In this document: positions 18,417-26,758 of the stretch, in pieces
Layout of the letters: each line of letters opens with the position of its first letter
Position numbering within the stretch: the first letter of the stretch is position 1
NCBI RefSeq assembly: GCF_900105945.1
Contig: NZ_FNSO01000004.1
Span: forward strand, 6,266,001-6,330,000
From: Amycolatopsis tolypomycina
GTDB lineage: Bacteria > Actinomycetota > Actinomycetes > Mycobacteriales > Pseudonocardiaceae
Length of the DNA stretch: 64,000 bases
Reading direction: 5' to 3'
The notes under the pieces: generated by a model
What the model was told of the DNA's origin: nothing
What the model saw: the letters and a program-made list of their open reading frames with translations, nothing else
The model's database searches: none
Translations under genes and position numbers: made by a program

Positions 18417-19343
18417 ATGAGAGACCCAGCCGATTCCGTCGTCCGCGTGCGGGGGCTGCGGATGCGGTACGGCACGAACGACGTGCTCCACGGCGTCGAC
18501 TTCGAGGCGTACCGGGGTGAGGTCGTCGGCCTGCTCGGGCCGAACGGCGCGGGCAAGACCACGACGATCGAGATCCTCGAGGGCTTCCGCAGGCGATCGG
18601 CCGGCGAGGTGAGCGTGCTGGGCGTGGACCCGGCGCACGGCGGCGAAGACTGGCGGGCGCGACTGGGGGTCGTGCTCCAGTCCTGGCGCGACCACGGGAA
18701 GTGGCGCGTCCGCGAGCTGCTCGCGCACCTCGGCCGCTACTACGCGCCGTACTCGACGGCGTCGCACCCGCGGCCGTGGGACGCCGACGAGCTGATCGCC
18801 ACGGTCGGGCTCACCGAGCACGCGGACAAGAAGCTCAAGCAGCTCTCCGGCGGCCAGCGGCGGCGGCTCGACGTCGCCATCGGCATCGTCGGGCGGCCCG
18901 AGCTGCTGTTCCTCGACGAGCCGACCGCGGGCTTCGACCCCGAGGCCCGGCGGGAGTTCCACGACCTGGTGCACCGCCTGTCCGACGAGCTCGACACGAC
19001 GATCCTGCTGACCACGCACGACCTCGACGAGGCCGAGAAGCTGGCCGACCGGATCCTCATCCTCAACGGCGGCCGGATCATCGCCGACGGCTCGGCCGAC
19101 CAGCTCAGCCGGCAGATCGCCGGCGAGGCCGAAGTCCGCTGGAGCGTCGGCGGACAGCGCTTCGTCCACTCGACGACCGAAGCGACGAAGTACGTCTACG
19201 ACCTGTTCAAGCAGCACGGCGAGGCGGTGGCGGACCTCGAGGTCCGGCGGGCGTCGCTGGAGGACACCTACATGACGCTGGTCCACCGCGCGGAGACCGG
19301 CGGCGAGACGGAGCTCGGACTCCAGGAAGCGGGTGCGCGATGA
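18417..19343 (+). CDS. ABC transporter ATP-binding protein
   Basis: 308 aa. Walker A GPNGAGKTTT, signature LSGGQRRRLDVAIG, Walker B LLFLDEPTAGFDPEA and the H-loop TTHDLDEAEKLADR are all present. A ~100-residue C-terminal extension follows, as in DrrA-like drug exporter ATPases. I use the ATG at 18417, preceded by GGGGG (18403-18407); the in-frame ATG at 18402 has no ribosome-binding site. The stop overlaps the permease start (ATGA). With the permease and the HTH protein it forms a three-gene exporter operon. The substrate is unknown. Confidence 0.93.
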   Translation: MRDPADSVVRVRGLRMRYGTNDVLHGVDFEAYRGEVVGLLGPNGAGKTTTIEILEGFRRRSAGEVSVLGVDPAHGGEDWRARLGVVLQSWRDHGKWRVRELLAHLGRYYAPYSTASHPRPWDADELIATVGLTEHADKKLKQLSGGQRRRLDVAIGIVGRPELLFLDEPTAGFDPEARREFHDLVHRLSDELDTTILLTTHDLDEAEKLADRILILNGGRIIADGSADQLSRQIAGEAEVRWSVGGQRFVHSTTEATKYVYDLFKQHGEAVADLEVRRASLEDTYMTLVHRAETGGETELGLQEAGAR

Positions 19344-20191
19344 ACGCCAGGACGGCCGCGCTGCGCTCCGGGCTGGCCCGCGGCTGGATCGAGTTCAAGC
19401 AGACGTGGACCAACGCCGAAGACCTGATCAGCCAGCTCGTCTTCACGGTGCTCCTCATCGGCACCGTGTTCTTCATGCGGAACGCGACCCTGCCCGGCAC
19501 GTCGCTCTCCCTCGGCGCCGCGACCGTGCCGGGCCTGCTCGGCGCCGGCATCGTGTTCACCGGCCTGACCGGCGCGGCGGGTTACCTGGCCATCGACCGC
19601 GAGGACGGCACCTTGCTGCGTGCGAAGGCGACCCCGCACGGGATGCTCGGCTACCTGGTCGGGAAGACGACGATGCTGTCGCTCTCCCAGATCACCTCCC
19701 TGGTGGCGGTCCTCATCCCCTGCCTGTTCGTGTTCCCCGGGCTGGCACCCGACGGCGTCCGGGACTACCTGCACCTCGCGTGGGTGCTGGTGATCGGGCT
19801 GTTCGCGACCATGCCGATCGGCGCGGCACTGGGTTCGCTGGCCGGCAGCTCGCGCTCCACGGGCCTGATCGTGCTGCCGGTGATGGGCCTGGGCGCGATC
19901 TCGGGGATCTTCTACCCGATCACGGCGCTCCCGGAGTGGGTCCAGGGCGTCGCGCAGGTGTTCCCGATGTACTGGCTGGGCCTCGGGATGCGCTCGGCGC
20001 TGCTGCCGGACACCGCGCTCGCCGCGGAGATCGGCCAGTCGTGGCGGCCGCTGCCGACCCTGGCGGTGCTCGTGGCGTGGTCTGTGATCGGATTGGTGCT
20101 CGCGCCGATCCTGCTCCGCCGCATGGCCCGGCGCGAAGCGGGTTCGTCGCTGGCCCAGCGGCGGCAGAAGGCCATGCAGCGTGTGGGGTAG
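19340..20191 (+). CDS. ABC-2 type transporter permease
   Basis: 283 aa with about six hydrophobic segments, near residues 30-47, 63-82, 105-130, 143-165, 175-195 and 240-265. It has the layout of ABC-2 membrane domains that pair as dimers with a DrrA-like ATPase. The ATG at 19340 overlaps the ATPase stop by 4 bases. The C-terminus is basic (RRMARREAGSSLAQRRQKAM). The stop TAG at 20189-20191 runs directly into the next gene. Confidence 0.9.
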   Translation: MNARTAALRSGLARGWIEFKQTWTNAEDLISQLVFTVLLIGTVFFMRNATLPGTSLSLGAATVPGLLGAGIVFTGLTGAAGYLAIDREDGTLLRAKATPHGMLGYLVGKTTMLSLSQITSLVAVLIPCLFVFPGLAPDGVRDYLHLAWVLVIGLFATMPIGAALGSLAGSSRSTGLIVLPVMGLGAISGIFYPITALPEWVQGVAQVFPMYWLGLGMRSALLPDTALAAEIGQSWRPLPTLAVLVAWSVIGLVLAPILLRRMARREAGSSLAQRRQKAMQRVG

Positions 20192-20193
20192 TG

Positions 20194-20427
20194 ATGAGTG
20201 AGGTCGTCTACAACCGGATCGCGATGCTGCGCGCGGAACGGTCGATCTCGCGGCGGCAGCTGGCCGAGGCCCTCGGCGTGCACTACCAGACGATCGGCTA
20301 CCTCGAGCGCGGCGAGTACAGCCCTTCGCTGTACCTGGCGCTGCGGATCGCGGAGTTCTTCGAGGTGTCCGTGGAAGTGCTGTTCTCGACGAAGCCCTTC
20401 CCGCGGCTGGGCGAGCGGTCCGCCTAG
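20194..20427 (+). CDS. Small XRE-family HTH regulator
   Basis: 77 aa, nearly all one helix-turn-helix of the Cro/C1 type: RAERSISRRQLAEALGVHYQ, then GYLERGEYSPSLYLALRIAE. The ATG at 20194 lies 2 bp past the permease stop; an in-frame GTG at 20191 is a possible alternative. It is widely seen after ABC-2 exporters as a short regulator. It is the best candidate to bind the palindrome at 18364-18385. Its last 4 bases overlap the end of the convergent gene. Confidence 0.88.
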   Translation: MSEVVYNRIAMLRAERSISRRQLAEALGVHYQTIGYLERGEYSPSLYLALRIAEFFEVSVEVLFSTKPFPRLGERSA

Positions 20428-21326
20428 GGCCGGGTGAGCTCGGCCTCGGCGAGCGCCCGGACGACGTCGGCGCGTCGTCCGGGCGACTCGCGCACCGTCC
20501 GGCTCAGCTCGACGTGCAGGAACACCGTGTCGTCCGCCGCCGCCAGCTTGCCCTGGACGTTCTTCGTCCCTTCAAGCGCTCCGCAGCGCTCCTCCCAGGC
20601 CCGGCACACCGCGAAGCCGTCCGCGGTCAGGCGGGTCGCCGTCCGGCGGGCCGCGTCGCCCGCCACCGCCGCTCCCGCCGAGAGCACGACGTCCGTCGAC
20701 GGCAGGTTGTCGTCGTGGAAGCCGTGCAGCTGGACCTGGGCCAGCCCGCGCCCGGCCAGTGCCGAAGCCACGACGTGGAACACCGAATCCTCTTCGTGCG
20801 CGACATCGGCCTTGCTGTCGTCGGCCTTGCGGTGCGCGCCCGCCACCAGCAGCACCGCGCCCGGCGTGCGGCGGAACAGGTCGACGCCCAGCAGCTCGGT
20901 CCGCAGGTCGAACGCCGGGTGGGGCACCTCCACGGCCAGCGACGGCGGCGCCGACCGGTCGATCACGTACATCCCCCACGCCCGCTCGGTGCCGGGCTCG
21001 TTCACCGCGACCGTGTACGGCCGCCCGGTCGCCGGGTCGACGCCGTCACGCACGGAGAAACCGAGTTTTTCGAAATCCGCGGCGCCGTGACGGTCCAAAA
21101 GCGCAGCGAAACCGGCCGCCGCCGTACGACGTTCGTCGGATTTCGGTGAGCGGTACTCCTGGTCCGCGGACAGCGTGCCGGTGAAGTCGGTCACCAGGGA
21201 ATCCAAACCGGCCTCCGGGGCGGGTTTCGGCGGCACGTCGTCACCCAGCGTCAGCACCAGGGTGAGGACCAGGCCCAGAGCAACGGCCACGCCGGCCACG
21301 CTGAGCAACATCCGCGGTCGGCTCAT
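20424..21326 (-). CDS. Membrane-anchored protein, putative zinc hydrolase
   Basis: 300 aa. An N-terminal hydrophobic segment (about 6-28) acts as an anchor or signal, then a Pro-rich linker and a ~260-residue extracytoplasmic domain. Within it, H136 and E144 (VEVPHPAFDLRTELLG) and H201/H204 (QLHGFHDDN), with AGAHRKADDSKADVAHEEDS between, are spaced like the metal ligands of N-formylglutamate amidohydrolase or poly-gamma-glutamate hydrolase folds. I do not firmly recognise the family; the zinc-hydrolase reading is inference. The ATG at 21326 is used; two GTG codons precede it. It is divergent from the PgsBC operon with a 195-bp shared upstream region. Confidence 0.6.
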   Translation of the reverse strand: MSRPRMLLSVAGVAVALGLVLTLVLTLGDDVPPKPAPEAGLDSLVTDFTGTLSADQEYRSPKSDERRTAAAGFAALLDRHGAADFEKLGFSVRDGVDPATGRPYTVAVNEPGTERAWGMYVIDRSAPPSLAVEVPHPAFDLRTELLGVDLFRRTPGAVLLVAGAHRKADDSKADVAHEEDSVFHVVASALAGRGLAQVQLHGFHDDNLPSTDVVLSAGAAVAGDAARRTATRLTADGFAVCRAWEERCGALEGTKNVQGKLAAADDTVFLHVELSRTVRESPGRRADVVRALAEAELTRP

Positions 21327-21521
21327 CACCACCCGGAGTGTACTGATTCACCCATTCGTTAGCCTTAGTCGCCATTTGTCCCCCGATGGGGGCGGTTGTA
21401 ACGTCACCCAAGACAACATTGATACCTTCATGTAACCCGAACGGGTGGGGTGCTTCGGTAATGGCCGCGGTCCGGGCGATCCCCGGGAACCGCACGACTT
21501 GAAGGGCCTGGGGAGACCCTC
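21327..21521. promoter_or_regulatory. Divergent control region with two hairpins
   Basis: 195 bp between the divergent putative hydrolase and the Cache/HAMP gene. A hairpin CCCCC-GAT-GGGGG lies at 21380-21392. A larger two-stem hairpin pairs GCGGT/ACCGC (21467-21471 with 21489-21493) and CCGGG/CCCGG (21472-21476 with 21482-21486). GGGAG at 21511-21515 is the ribosome-binding site for the TTG at 21522. I see no clean -35/-10 pair and no riboswitch I can name. Confidence 0.4.
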
Positions 21522-23882
21522 TTGAACCAGCACGAAGTACGCACGGCGCGGCTGCGCGCCCAGATTCCCGAGGCGGGGTTCCCCCGCGGCGCCGGCGTCG
21601 CCTCCGCGACCACGTTCGTCCTGTTGCTGCTCATCGCCGCCTTCACCGCGCTCTACCTGTCCACGGCGGGTCCGCTGGCCCTGGTCCGCGCGAACGACGC
21701 CGCCGGCCGTGTGCCCGACGAGGTGACCGCGGGCCAGCAGCGCACCACCGCCGGCATCGCGCAGAGCGTCGCGACTTCGGCGACGGCCGCCGCCGGCGAC
21801 CTGCAGGTCGCGACCGGCTCCGGCGTGTTCGACACGGCGGACGACACCGCCCTCCTCACCCGGCTGGGTGAAACGTACGACGACTGGCGCGGGATCGCCG
21901 TCTACGACCCGGCCGCGCAGAAGGTCCTGGCCACCCGGGGCGAGCCGGTGCCCGTCGAGACGCTGCGCGGGGTCGCCGTCGCGAACCTCACCGTCCGCCC
22001 GGTCGCCCGCCCCGGCGACACCCCGCTCGTGCTGACCGCGCTCCCGCTCACCGGCCCCCGCAGCGGCAAGCTCCTCGTCGTCTCGACGGCGCTGCGCACC
22101 ACCGCGGGCGACCTCGACGAGGCCAGCGGGCAGCAGGTCCGCCTGGTCACCGCGGACGGCGCGGTCCTGCACACGCACGGCTCCGACGTCGCCGCGACCG
22201 ACGCCCCCGCCCAGGAGCTGCTCGCCCGCGCCGCCACCGCGGCCGCGGCCGGGCAGTCCGGCGTCCTCACCGGAGCCGCCGTCGCCGAGAAGACGGAGAA
22301 GGGCCAGGAGCGGGCCCCGGTCGTCGCCTACGCCCCGGTCTCCCCCGCGGGCATCGGCGGCAGCCTCGGCCTGTCCGTCGTGGCGTTCAGCCGCGCCCCG
22401 GTCGAGGCCGTGCCGGTGCGCTGGCCGGGCCTGGTCCCCGCCGCCGCGCTGCTCGTGCTGGCCGTCGCGGGCTTCGTCCTGCTGCGCCGCACGGTCGTCG
22501 CGCCGATCCGCCGGCTGCGCACCGACGCGCTCGCCGTCGCCGCCGGGGTGCTCGGCAAGCCGGTCCGGCAGTCGCGGATCCGGGAGGTCAACCGCGTCAC
22601 CGCCGCGCTCGAGCGGTCACGGGCGAAGCTGCGCCGCCGCAAGCCCGCGCCGCGGGTCCGCCCGTTCCTGTCCGCCCAGCTCGTCATCGCGCTGGTCGCG
22701 CTGGCCCTGCTCGGCTGGTCCGGCGCGGTCGCCGCGACGCTCGGCCGTCAGCACGCCGAGGTGTCGCCGACCATGCTCAGCGAGCACGGGCTCCGCGTCA
22801 CGCGCTCGGCCGACACCCTGCGCCGCAGCCTCGCCGAAGGCCTCACCGACCTGCAGTCCGTCGCCCGGCTCGGCAAGGGCAAGGAGCCCGGCGAGCTGCG
22901 GGGCATGCTCGACCGGCTCGCCGGCACCGAAAGCCGGTTCCGCAGCGTCTACGTCGCCGACGCCGAAGGCGCGGTCCGGCTGCTGGCCGGGCGCGAGTCG
23001 CTGCGCGACCCCGGGAAGCTGCCCGACGGCGAAGGCCTGCGCCAGCACAACACCAGCGGCCGCGTCCCGGTCGTCTACGCCTTCACGCCGTTGCCGGATT
23101 CGAAGAACGTCCTGGTCGGCGAGTACGACGTGCCGCGCATGGCCGGCCTGCTCGGCTCCGCGGTCGGCCGCGTCCGCGTGGTCGACGAGGGCAGGCGCAC
23201 GATCGCCGACACCGAGGGCTACCTCGCGTTTTCGCCGCTGTCCGACCCGGCGCTGATCAAGAACGCCGACGCCGCGCAGGCGGGCAAGGACGCCCGCGAG
23301 ACGACGTCGTCCGCGCTCGTCGCGGCGCAGCGGCTGGCCGACAAGGGCAACGCCGCGACGCTGAAGTGGGTCGTCGTCGCCGAGCAGCCGATCGGCTCGC
23401 TCGGGCTCGCGGACAACACCGTGCGCTCGGGCGCGCGGGTCGCCGCCCTGCTCACCGCCGTCGTCGCGTTGCTGCTGTTCGCCTGGCACCTGCTGGTCGT
23501 CGTGCGGCCGCTGCGGCGGGTCGGCGACCAGGCGCGGCGGATCGCGGGCGGCGACACCGGCACCGTGGTCTACCCGCAGCGCCAGGACGAGATCGGCACC
23601 GTCGCCTCCTGCGTCGAGATCTGCCGCCAGGCCCTGACCGACGGCCGCGACCGGCTCGGGGAGGTCCGGCGGCCGGCCGGCGCGGCGACCGACGAGACCG
23701 AGCTGCTGCAGAAGATCGTGGACGAGCCGGCGCCCCGGGCCCGGCCCCAGCGGAGACAGCCGCCGCACGCGGCCCGTCCCGCCCGGCCGCGCCCGCAGGC
23801 GCCCCCGCGGGTCCCCGCCCGCACGCCCGAGGAAAAGGCCAAGAGCGACTACCTCAGCTGGCTGGACGGGGCCGGGGTCTGA
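21522..23882 (+). CDS. Two-pass-repeat membrane sensor-like protein with HAMP segments, no kinase
   Basis: 786 aa. A transmembrane helix near 30-50, an extracytoplasmic ~240-residue sensor-like domain, a second helix near 305-320 and a short HAMP-like segment. Then the pattern repeats: helix ~389-405, outer domain, helix ~645-665, HAMP (RRVGDQARRIAGGDTGTVVY). The C-terminus is a Pro/Arg-rich cytoplasmic tail ending SDYLSWLDGAGV. No kinase, methyl-accepting or cyclase domain follows, so it is not a conventional receptor. The start is the TTG at 21522 with GGGAG upstream. One base separates it from pgsB, so it is the first gene of that operon. Confidence 0.75.
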   Translation: MNQHEVRTARLRAQIPEAGFPRGAGVASATTFVLLLLIAAFTALYLSTAGPLALVRANDAAGRVPDEVTAGQQRTTAGIAQSVATSATAAAGDLQVATGSGVFDTADDTALLTRLGETYDDWRGIAVYDPAAQKVLATRGEPVPVETLRGVAVANLTVRPVARPGDTPLVLTALPLTGPRSGKLLVVSTALRTTAGDLDEASGQQVRLVTADGAVLHTHGSDVAATDAPAQELLARAATAAAAGQSGVLTGAAVAEKTEKGQERAPVVAYAPVSPAGIGGSLGLSVVAFSRAPVEAVPVRWPGLVPAAALLVLAVAGFVLLRRTVVAPIRRLRTDALAVAAGVLGKPVRQSRIREVNRVTAALERSRAKLRRRKPAPRVRPFLSAQLVIALVALALLGWSGAVAATLGRQHAEVSPTMLSEHGLRVTRSADTLRRSLAEGLTDLQSVARLGKGKEPGELRGMLDRLAGTESRFRSVYVADAEGAVRLLAGRESLRDPGKLPDGEGLRQHNTSGRVPVVYAFTPLPDSKNVLVGEYDVPRMAGLLGSAVGRVRVVDEGRRTIADTEGYLAFSPLSDPALIKNADAAQAGKDARETTSSALVAAQRLADKGNAATLKWVVVAEQPIGSLGLADNTVRSGARVAALLTAVVALLLFAWHLLVVVRPLRRVGDQARRIAGGDTGTVVYPQRQDEIGTVASCVEICRQALTDGRDRLGEVRRPAGAATDETELLQKIVDEPAPRARPQRRQPPHAARPARPRPQAPPRVPARTPEEKAKSDYLSWLDGAGV

Positions 23883-23883
23883 C

Positions 23884-25062
23884 GTGACGTTCCTCTACGT
23901 CGTGCTGGTCACAGCGTCGGCGGTGATGCTGGCCGCCGGGATCGCCGAGCAGCGGCAGCACTACCGGCACCTGCACAGCATCCCGACGCGCGTGCTGGTC
24001 AACGGCATCCGCGGCAAGTCGTCCATCACCCGCCTCTGCGCGGGTGCGCTGCGCGGCGGCGGGCTCGTCACCACGGCGAAGACCACCGGGACGGCGGCCC
24101 GCTTCATCCACCCGGACGGCAGCGAGGAACCGGTCTACCGCAAGTTCGGCATCGCCAACGTCGTCGAGCAGATCGGCATCGTCCGCCGGGCCGCCGCGTA
24201 CCGGCCCGACGCGCTGGTCATCGAGTGCATGGCCGTCATGCCGGACCTGCAGGAGATCAACCAGAGCAAGCTGATCCGCTCGACCATCGGCGTGCTCTGC
24301 AACGTCCGCGAGGACCACCTCGCCGAGATGGGCCCGACGCTCGACGACGTCGCGCGCTCGCTGAGCCGCTCCATGCCGGTCGGCGGGATCTGCCTGACCG
24401 CGGAGAAGGACCGGCTGCACATCCTCCAGGAGGAGGCGGACAAGCGGAACTGCGAGCTCATCGCCGTCGACCCCGAGTCGGTCACCGACGCCGAGATGCG
24501 CGGCTTCGGCTGGATCACGTTCAAGGAGAACGTCGCCATCGCGCTGGCCGTGGCGGAGCTGCTCAACGTCAACCGGCAGCTCGCTCTCGAAGGCATGTGG
24601 GCCGCGCCGCCGGACCCGGGCGTGCTGCAGGTCCACCGGTACCGGGCCGGACGCCGTCACCTGCGGTTCGCGAACGTCTTCGCCGCGAACGACCCCGAGT
24701 CGACGTTGCTGAACATCGACCAGCTCCGCCGCCAGGGCGCGATCACCGACCCGCTGCACGTGATCATCAACTGCCGCCCGGACCGCGTCGAACGCAACGG
24801 CCAGATGGGCGCGCTCATCCCGGAGATCGCCCCGGAACGCGTGGTGCTGATCGGTGAGCCGACGCGGAGTGCCCGCGTCGCGATCCCGAGCGAGTGGCAC
24901 GACCGCGTCGTCGACCTCGGCGGCTCGCGGTCGCCGCGCGAGCTGCTGCGCGGGATCGTCGGCGGCGTCGGGCGGCAGGCGTCGCTCGTCGCCATCGGCA
25001 ACATCCACGGCCAGGGGGAACTGCTCATCGAGGAACTCGCCAAACTGGAACCGGTCGCCTGA
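23884..25062 (+). CDS. pgsB: Poly-gamma-glutamate synthase subunit PgsB/CapB
   Basis: 392 aa, the usual PgsB length. An N-terminal membrane helix (about 3-20) is followed by a Mur-ligase-like ATP-binding domain with P-loop NGIRGKSSITR (40-50), a TAKTTGTAARF segment, VIECMAVMPDLQEINQSKL, and NVREDHLAEMGPT. These are the motifs of the amide ligase that polymerises glutamate on the inner membrane face. The GTG at 23884 is one base after the preceding stop; its own stop shares a base with pgsC (TGATG). The polymer made here is not shown by sequence. Confidence 0.92.
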   Translation: MTFLYVVLVTASAVMLAAGIAEQRQHYRHLHSIPTRVLVNGIRGKSSITRLCAGALRGGGLVTTAKTTGTAARFIHPDGSEEPVYRKFGIANVVEQIGIVRRAAAYRPDALVIECMAVMPDLQEINQSKLIRSTIGVLCNVREDHLAEMGPTLDDVARSLSRSMPVGGICLTAEKDRLHILQEEADKRNCELIAVDPESVTDAEMRGFGWITFKENVAIALAVAELLNVNRQLALEGMWAAPPDPGVLQVHRYRAGRRHLRFANVFAANDPESTLLNIDQLRRQGAITDPLHVIINCRPDRVERNGQMGALIPEIAPERVVLIGEPTRSARVAIPSEWHDRVVDLGGSRSPRELLRGIVGGVGRQASLVAIGNIHGQGELLIEELAKLEPVA

Positions 25063-25544
25063 TGCTCACCACGTCCCTCGCCCCCGAGGTCGCCACCGTC
25101 GGCCTGGCCATCGGCCTGCTGCTGTCGCTGGTCTGCTACCTGACGACGAACCTGTCGCCCGGCGGCATGATCACGCCGGGCTGGATCGCGCTGACCATGG
25201 TGGAGGACTACCGCCGCGCGGCGATCATCGTGCTGATGACGGCGCTGACGTTCGGCGGCACGAAGGTGCTGCAGCGCGTGGTGATCCTCTACGGCAAGCG
25301 GCTGTTCGCCGCGGTCGTGCTGCTCGGGGTCGTGCTGCAGACGACGTTGCTGCTCGTGCTGCAGGCCGACTTCCCGCTCCTGTTCGTGCACCAGACCCTC
25401 GGGTTCGTCGTGCCCGGCCTGGTCGCCTACCAGCTGGTGCGGCAGAAGCCGGTGGCCACGATGCTCGCCACCGGCGGCGTCAGCCTGGCCTGCTACGCGG
25501 TCCTGATCAGCGGTGTGCTGGTCGGGCTGGTCCCGGTGGTGTGA
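25062..25544 (+). CDS. pgsC: Poly-gamma-glutamate synthase membrane subunit PgsC/CapC
   Basis: 160 aa, the usual PgsC size, with about five hydrophobic helices. The conserved N-terminal part LLLSLVCYLTTNLSPGGMIT and PGWIAL match PgsC/CapC, which forms the membrane complex with PgsB. The ATG at 25062 overlaps the pgsB stop by one base. Only 7 bp separate its stop from the next start. No PgsA/CapA or PgsE gene follows, which is unusual for a capsule-type locus. Confidence 0.9.
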   Translation: MLTTSLAPEVATVGLAIGLLLSLVCYLTTNLSPGGMITPGWIALTMVEDYRRAAIIVLMTALTFGGTKVLQRVVILYGKRLFAAVVLLGVVLQTTLLLVLQADFPLLFVHQTLGFVVPGLVAYQLVRQKPVATMLATGGVSLACYAVLISGVLVGLVPVV

Positions 25545-25551
25545 GGTGACG

Positions 25552-26559
25552 ATGCGCAGGGCGGTCCGGATCGGCGTGCTGGCCGCGGTCATCGGCGTGT
25601 CCGGCGCGGCCGCGTTGTACGTGGCGCGCGGCCAGGAGCAGGAGATCACGGCGATCTCGGCGTCGGCCGCCCCGACCGGCGCGGCGGTCACCGGCGGGTA
25701 CACCTACGAGCGGCTCGACAAGCCGGCCCGGACGGTGGTCCGCGACGCGGCGGGCGCCCAGCTCGCGTCCTTCACCGACGGCTCCCGCACGGTGCTGCTG
25801 ACCGGCCGGTCGCGGACGTTCACCGAGCCGAAGTTCACCAAGGTCAGCGTCACCTCGACGGCCTGGATCCGGCTCGCCCCGCAGCCGTGGCAGGCCGGCG
25901 CGGAGAAGGAGAAGTGGTTCACCGACTGGCTGCCGAAGGCGGTCGGCGACACCGACCCGGACGTCCTGGCCATCGCCCTGCAGTACACCGACGGCGCGGC
26001 CGACCAGATCGCGAAGAAGCTGCGGGTCGGCGGGGACGCCAACTTCGGCCCGGACAGCGCCGAGGGGCGGCTCGAGAAGTCAGATTTCTACGACTACCTG
26101 GGCATCGGCTGGGACTTCCCGGGTGGGGTCCACGAGGCGGCGGAGCCGGCCCGGGCGCGGTCGCTGGACTGTTCCGGGTTCGTGCGGATGGTCTACGGCT
26201 ACCGGTCGGGCTACCCGCTGCTGGGCACGAACACGAAGGGCTCTGGCCTGCCGCGTCGCGCGTGGGCGATGTCGGAGCTGGGGCCGGGCACCGAGGTCGT
26301 CCGCGACGAGAAGAAGCAGGCGACGGACTTCAGCACGCTCCAACCGGGTGACGTGCTGTTCTTCAACCTGGAGCCGAACCTGGGGCCGCAGGTGTCGCAC
26401 ACCGGCATCTACCTGGGCATCGACAGCGACGGGCACCACCGCGTGCTGTCCAGCCGGAAGGTCGCCAACGGGCCGACGTTCGGCGACGCCGGCGGGGTGT
26501 CGCTGATCGACGGGTCCGGCACGTACGCCAAGGCGTTCCGCGCGGCCAAGCGGCTCTGA
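25552..26559 (+). CDS. Secreted NlpC/P60-family hydrolase
   Basis: 335 aa. An N-terminal membrane anchor or signal sits at 5-25. A ~170-residue region without a recognised domain is followed by an NlpC/P60 domain with the catalytic Cys207 in LDCSGFV and His283 in VSHTGIYLG; the third polar residue is probably H295 or H296. These enzymes cut gamma-D-Glu-diamino acid bonds in peptidoglycan or gamma-glutamyl polymers. The ATG at 25552 has GAGGTG upstream; a GTG at 25546 is an alternative. Placed directly after pgsC, it may trim or release the polymer; that role is inferred. Confidence 0.88.
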   Translation: MRRAVRIGVLAAVIGVSGAAALYVARGQEQEITAISASAAPTGAAVTGGYTYERLDKPARTVVRDAAGAQLASFTDGSRTVLLTGRSRTFTEPKFTKVSVTSTAWIRLAPQPWQAGAEKEKWFTDWLPKAVGDTDPDVLAIALQYTDGAADQIAKKLRVGGDANFGPDSAEGRLEKSDFYDYLGIGWDFPGGVHEAAEPARARSLDCSGFVRMVYGYRSGYPLLGTNTKGSGLPRRAWAMSELGPGTEVVRDEKKQATDFSTLQPGDVLFFNLEPNLGPQVSHTGIYLGIDSDGHHRVLSSRKVANGPTFGDAGGVSLIDGSGTYAKAFRAAKRL

Positions 26560-26598
26560 GGCGCGCCCGACGTCACCTTGACGCCGCCTGCGTCCGCA

Positions 26599-26758
26599 CC
26601 GGAGAGTGGGTGCGATACCCACGCGTCGGCAGGTGGAGGAACCCGGTGAGAGTCCGGGGCGGTCCCGCCACTGTCACCGGAGAGACTGCTCTCCGGGAGC
26701 CAGGAACTCCGGCCGGCGCGCCCGTCTACCCGGGGCGCGGACCCCGAGGAGGAACCTC
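26599..26758 (+). promoter_or_regulatory. Cobalamin riboswitch with ribosome-binding-site hairpin, leader of cobN
   Basis: The aptamer runs from 26599 to 26712. P1 is CCGGAG (26599-26604) with CTCCGG (26707-26712), the core has GGTGAGAGTCCGGGGCGG and CCCGCCACTGT, and the B12 box GAGCCAGGAACTC is at 26697-26709. The expression platform offers three hairpins. A pairs 26717-26723 with 26733-26739. B is CGGGG (26731-26735) with CCCCG (26742-26746). C is CGAGG (26745-26749) with CCTCG (26755-26759) and puts the AGGAGG ribosome-binding site and the first base of the GTG into a hairpin. B excludes both A and C. Translational repression by B12 is therefore likely. Confidence 0.93.

Noticed and set aside
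21327..21521. c-di-AMP or other riboswitch before the Cache/HAMP gene
   Set aside because: Hairpins are present, but the conserved core sequences of the c-di-AMP class, common upstream of wall hydrolases, are not.
26606..26758. N-terminal extension of CobN
   Set aside because: The frame is open but runs through the cobalamin riboswitch and expression platform. The GTG at 26759 has a proper AGGAGG and matches the family start.
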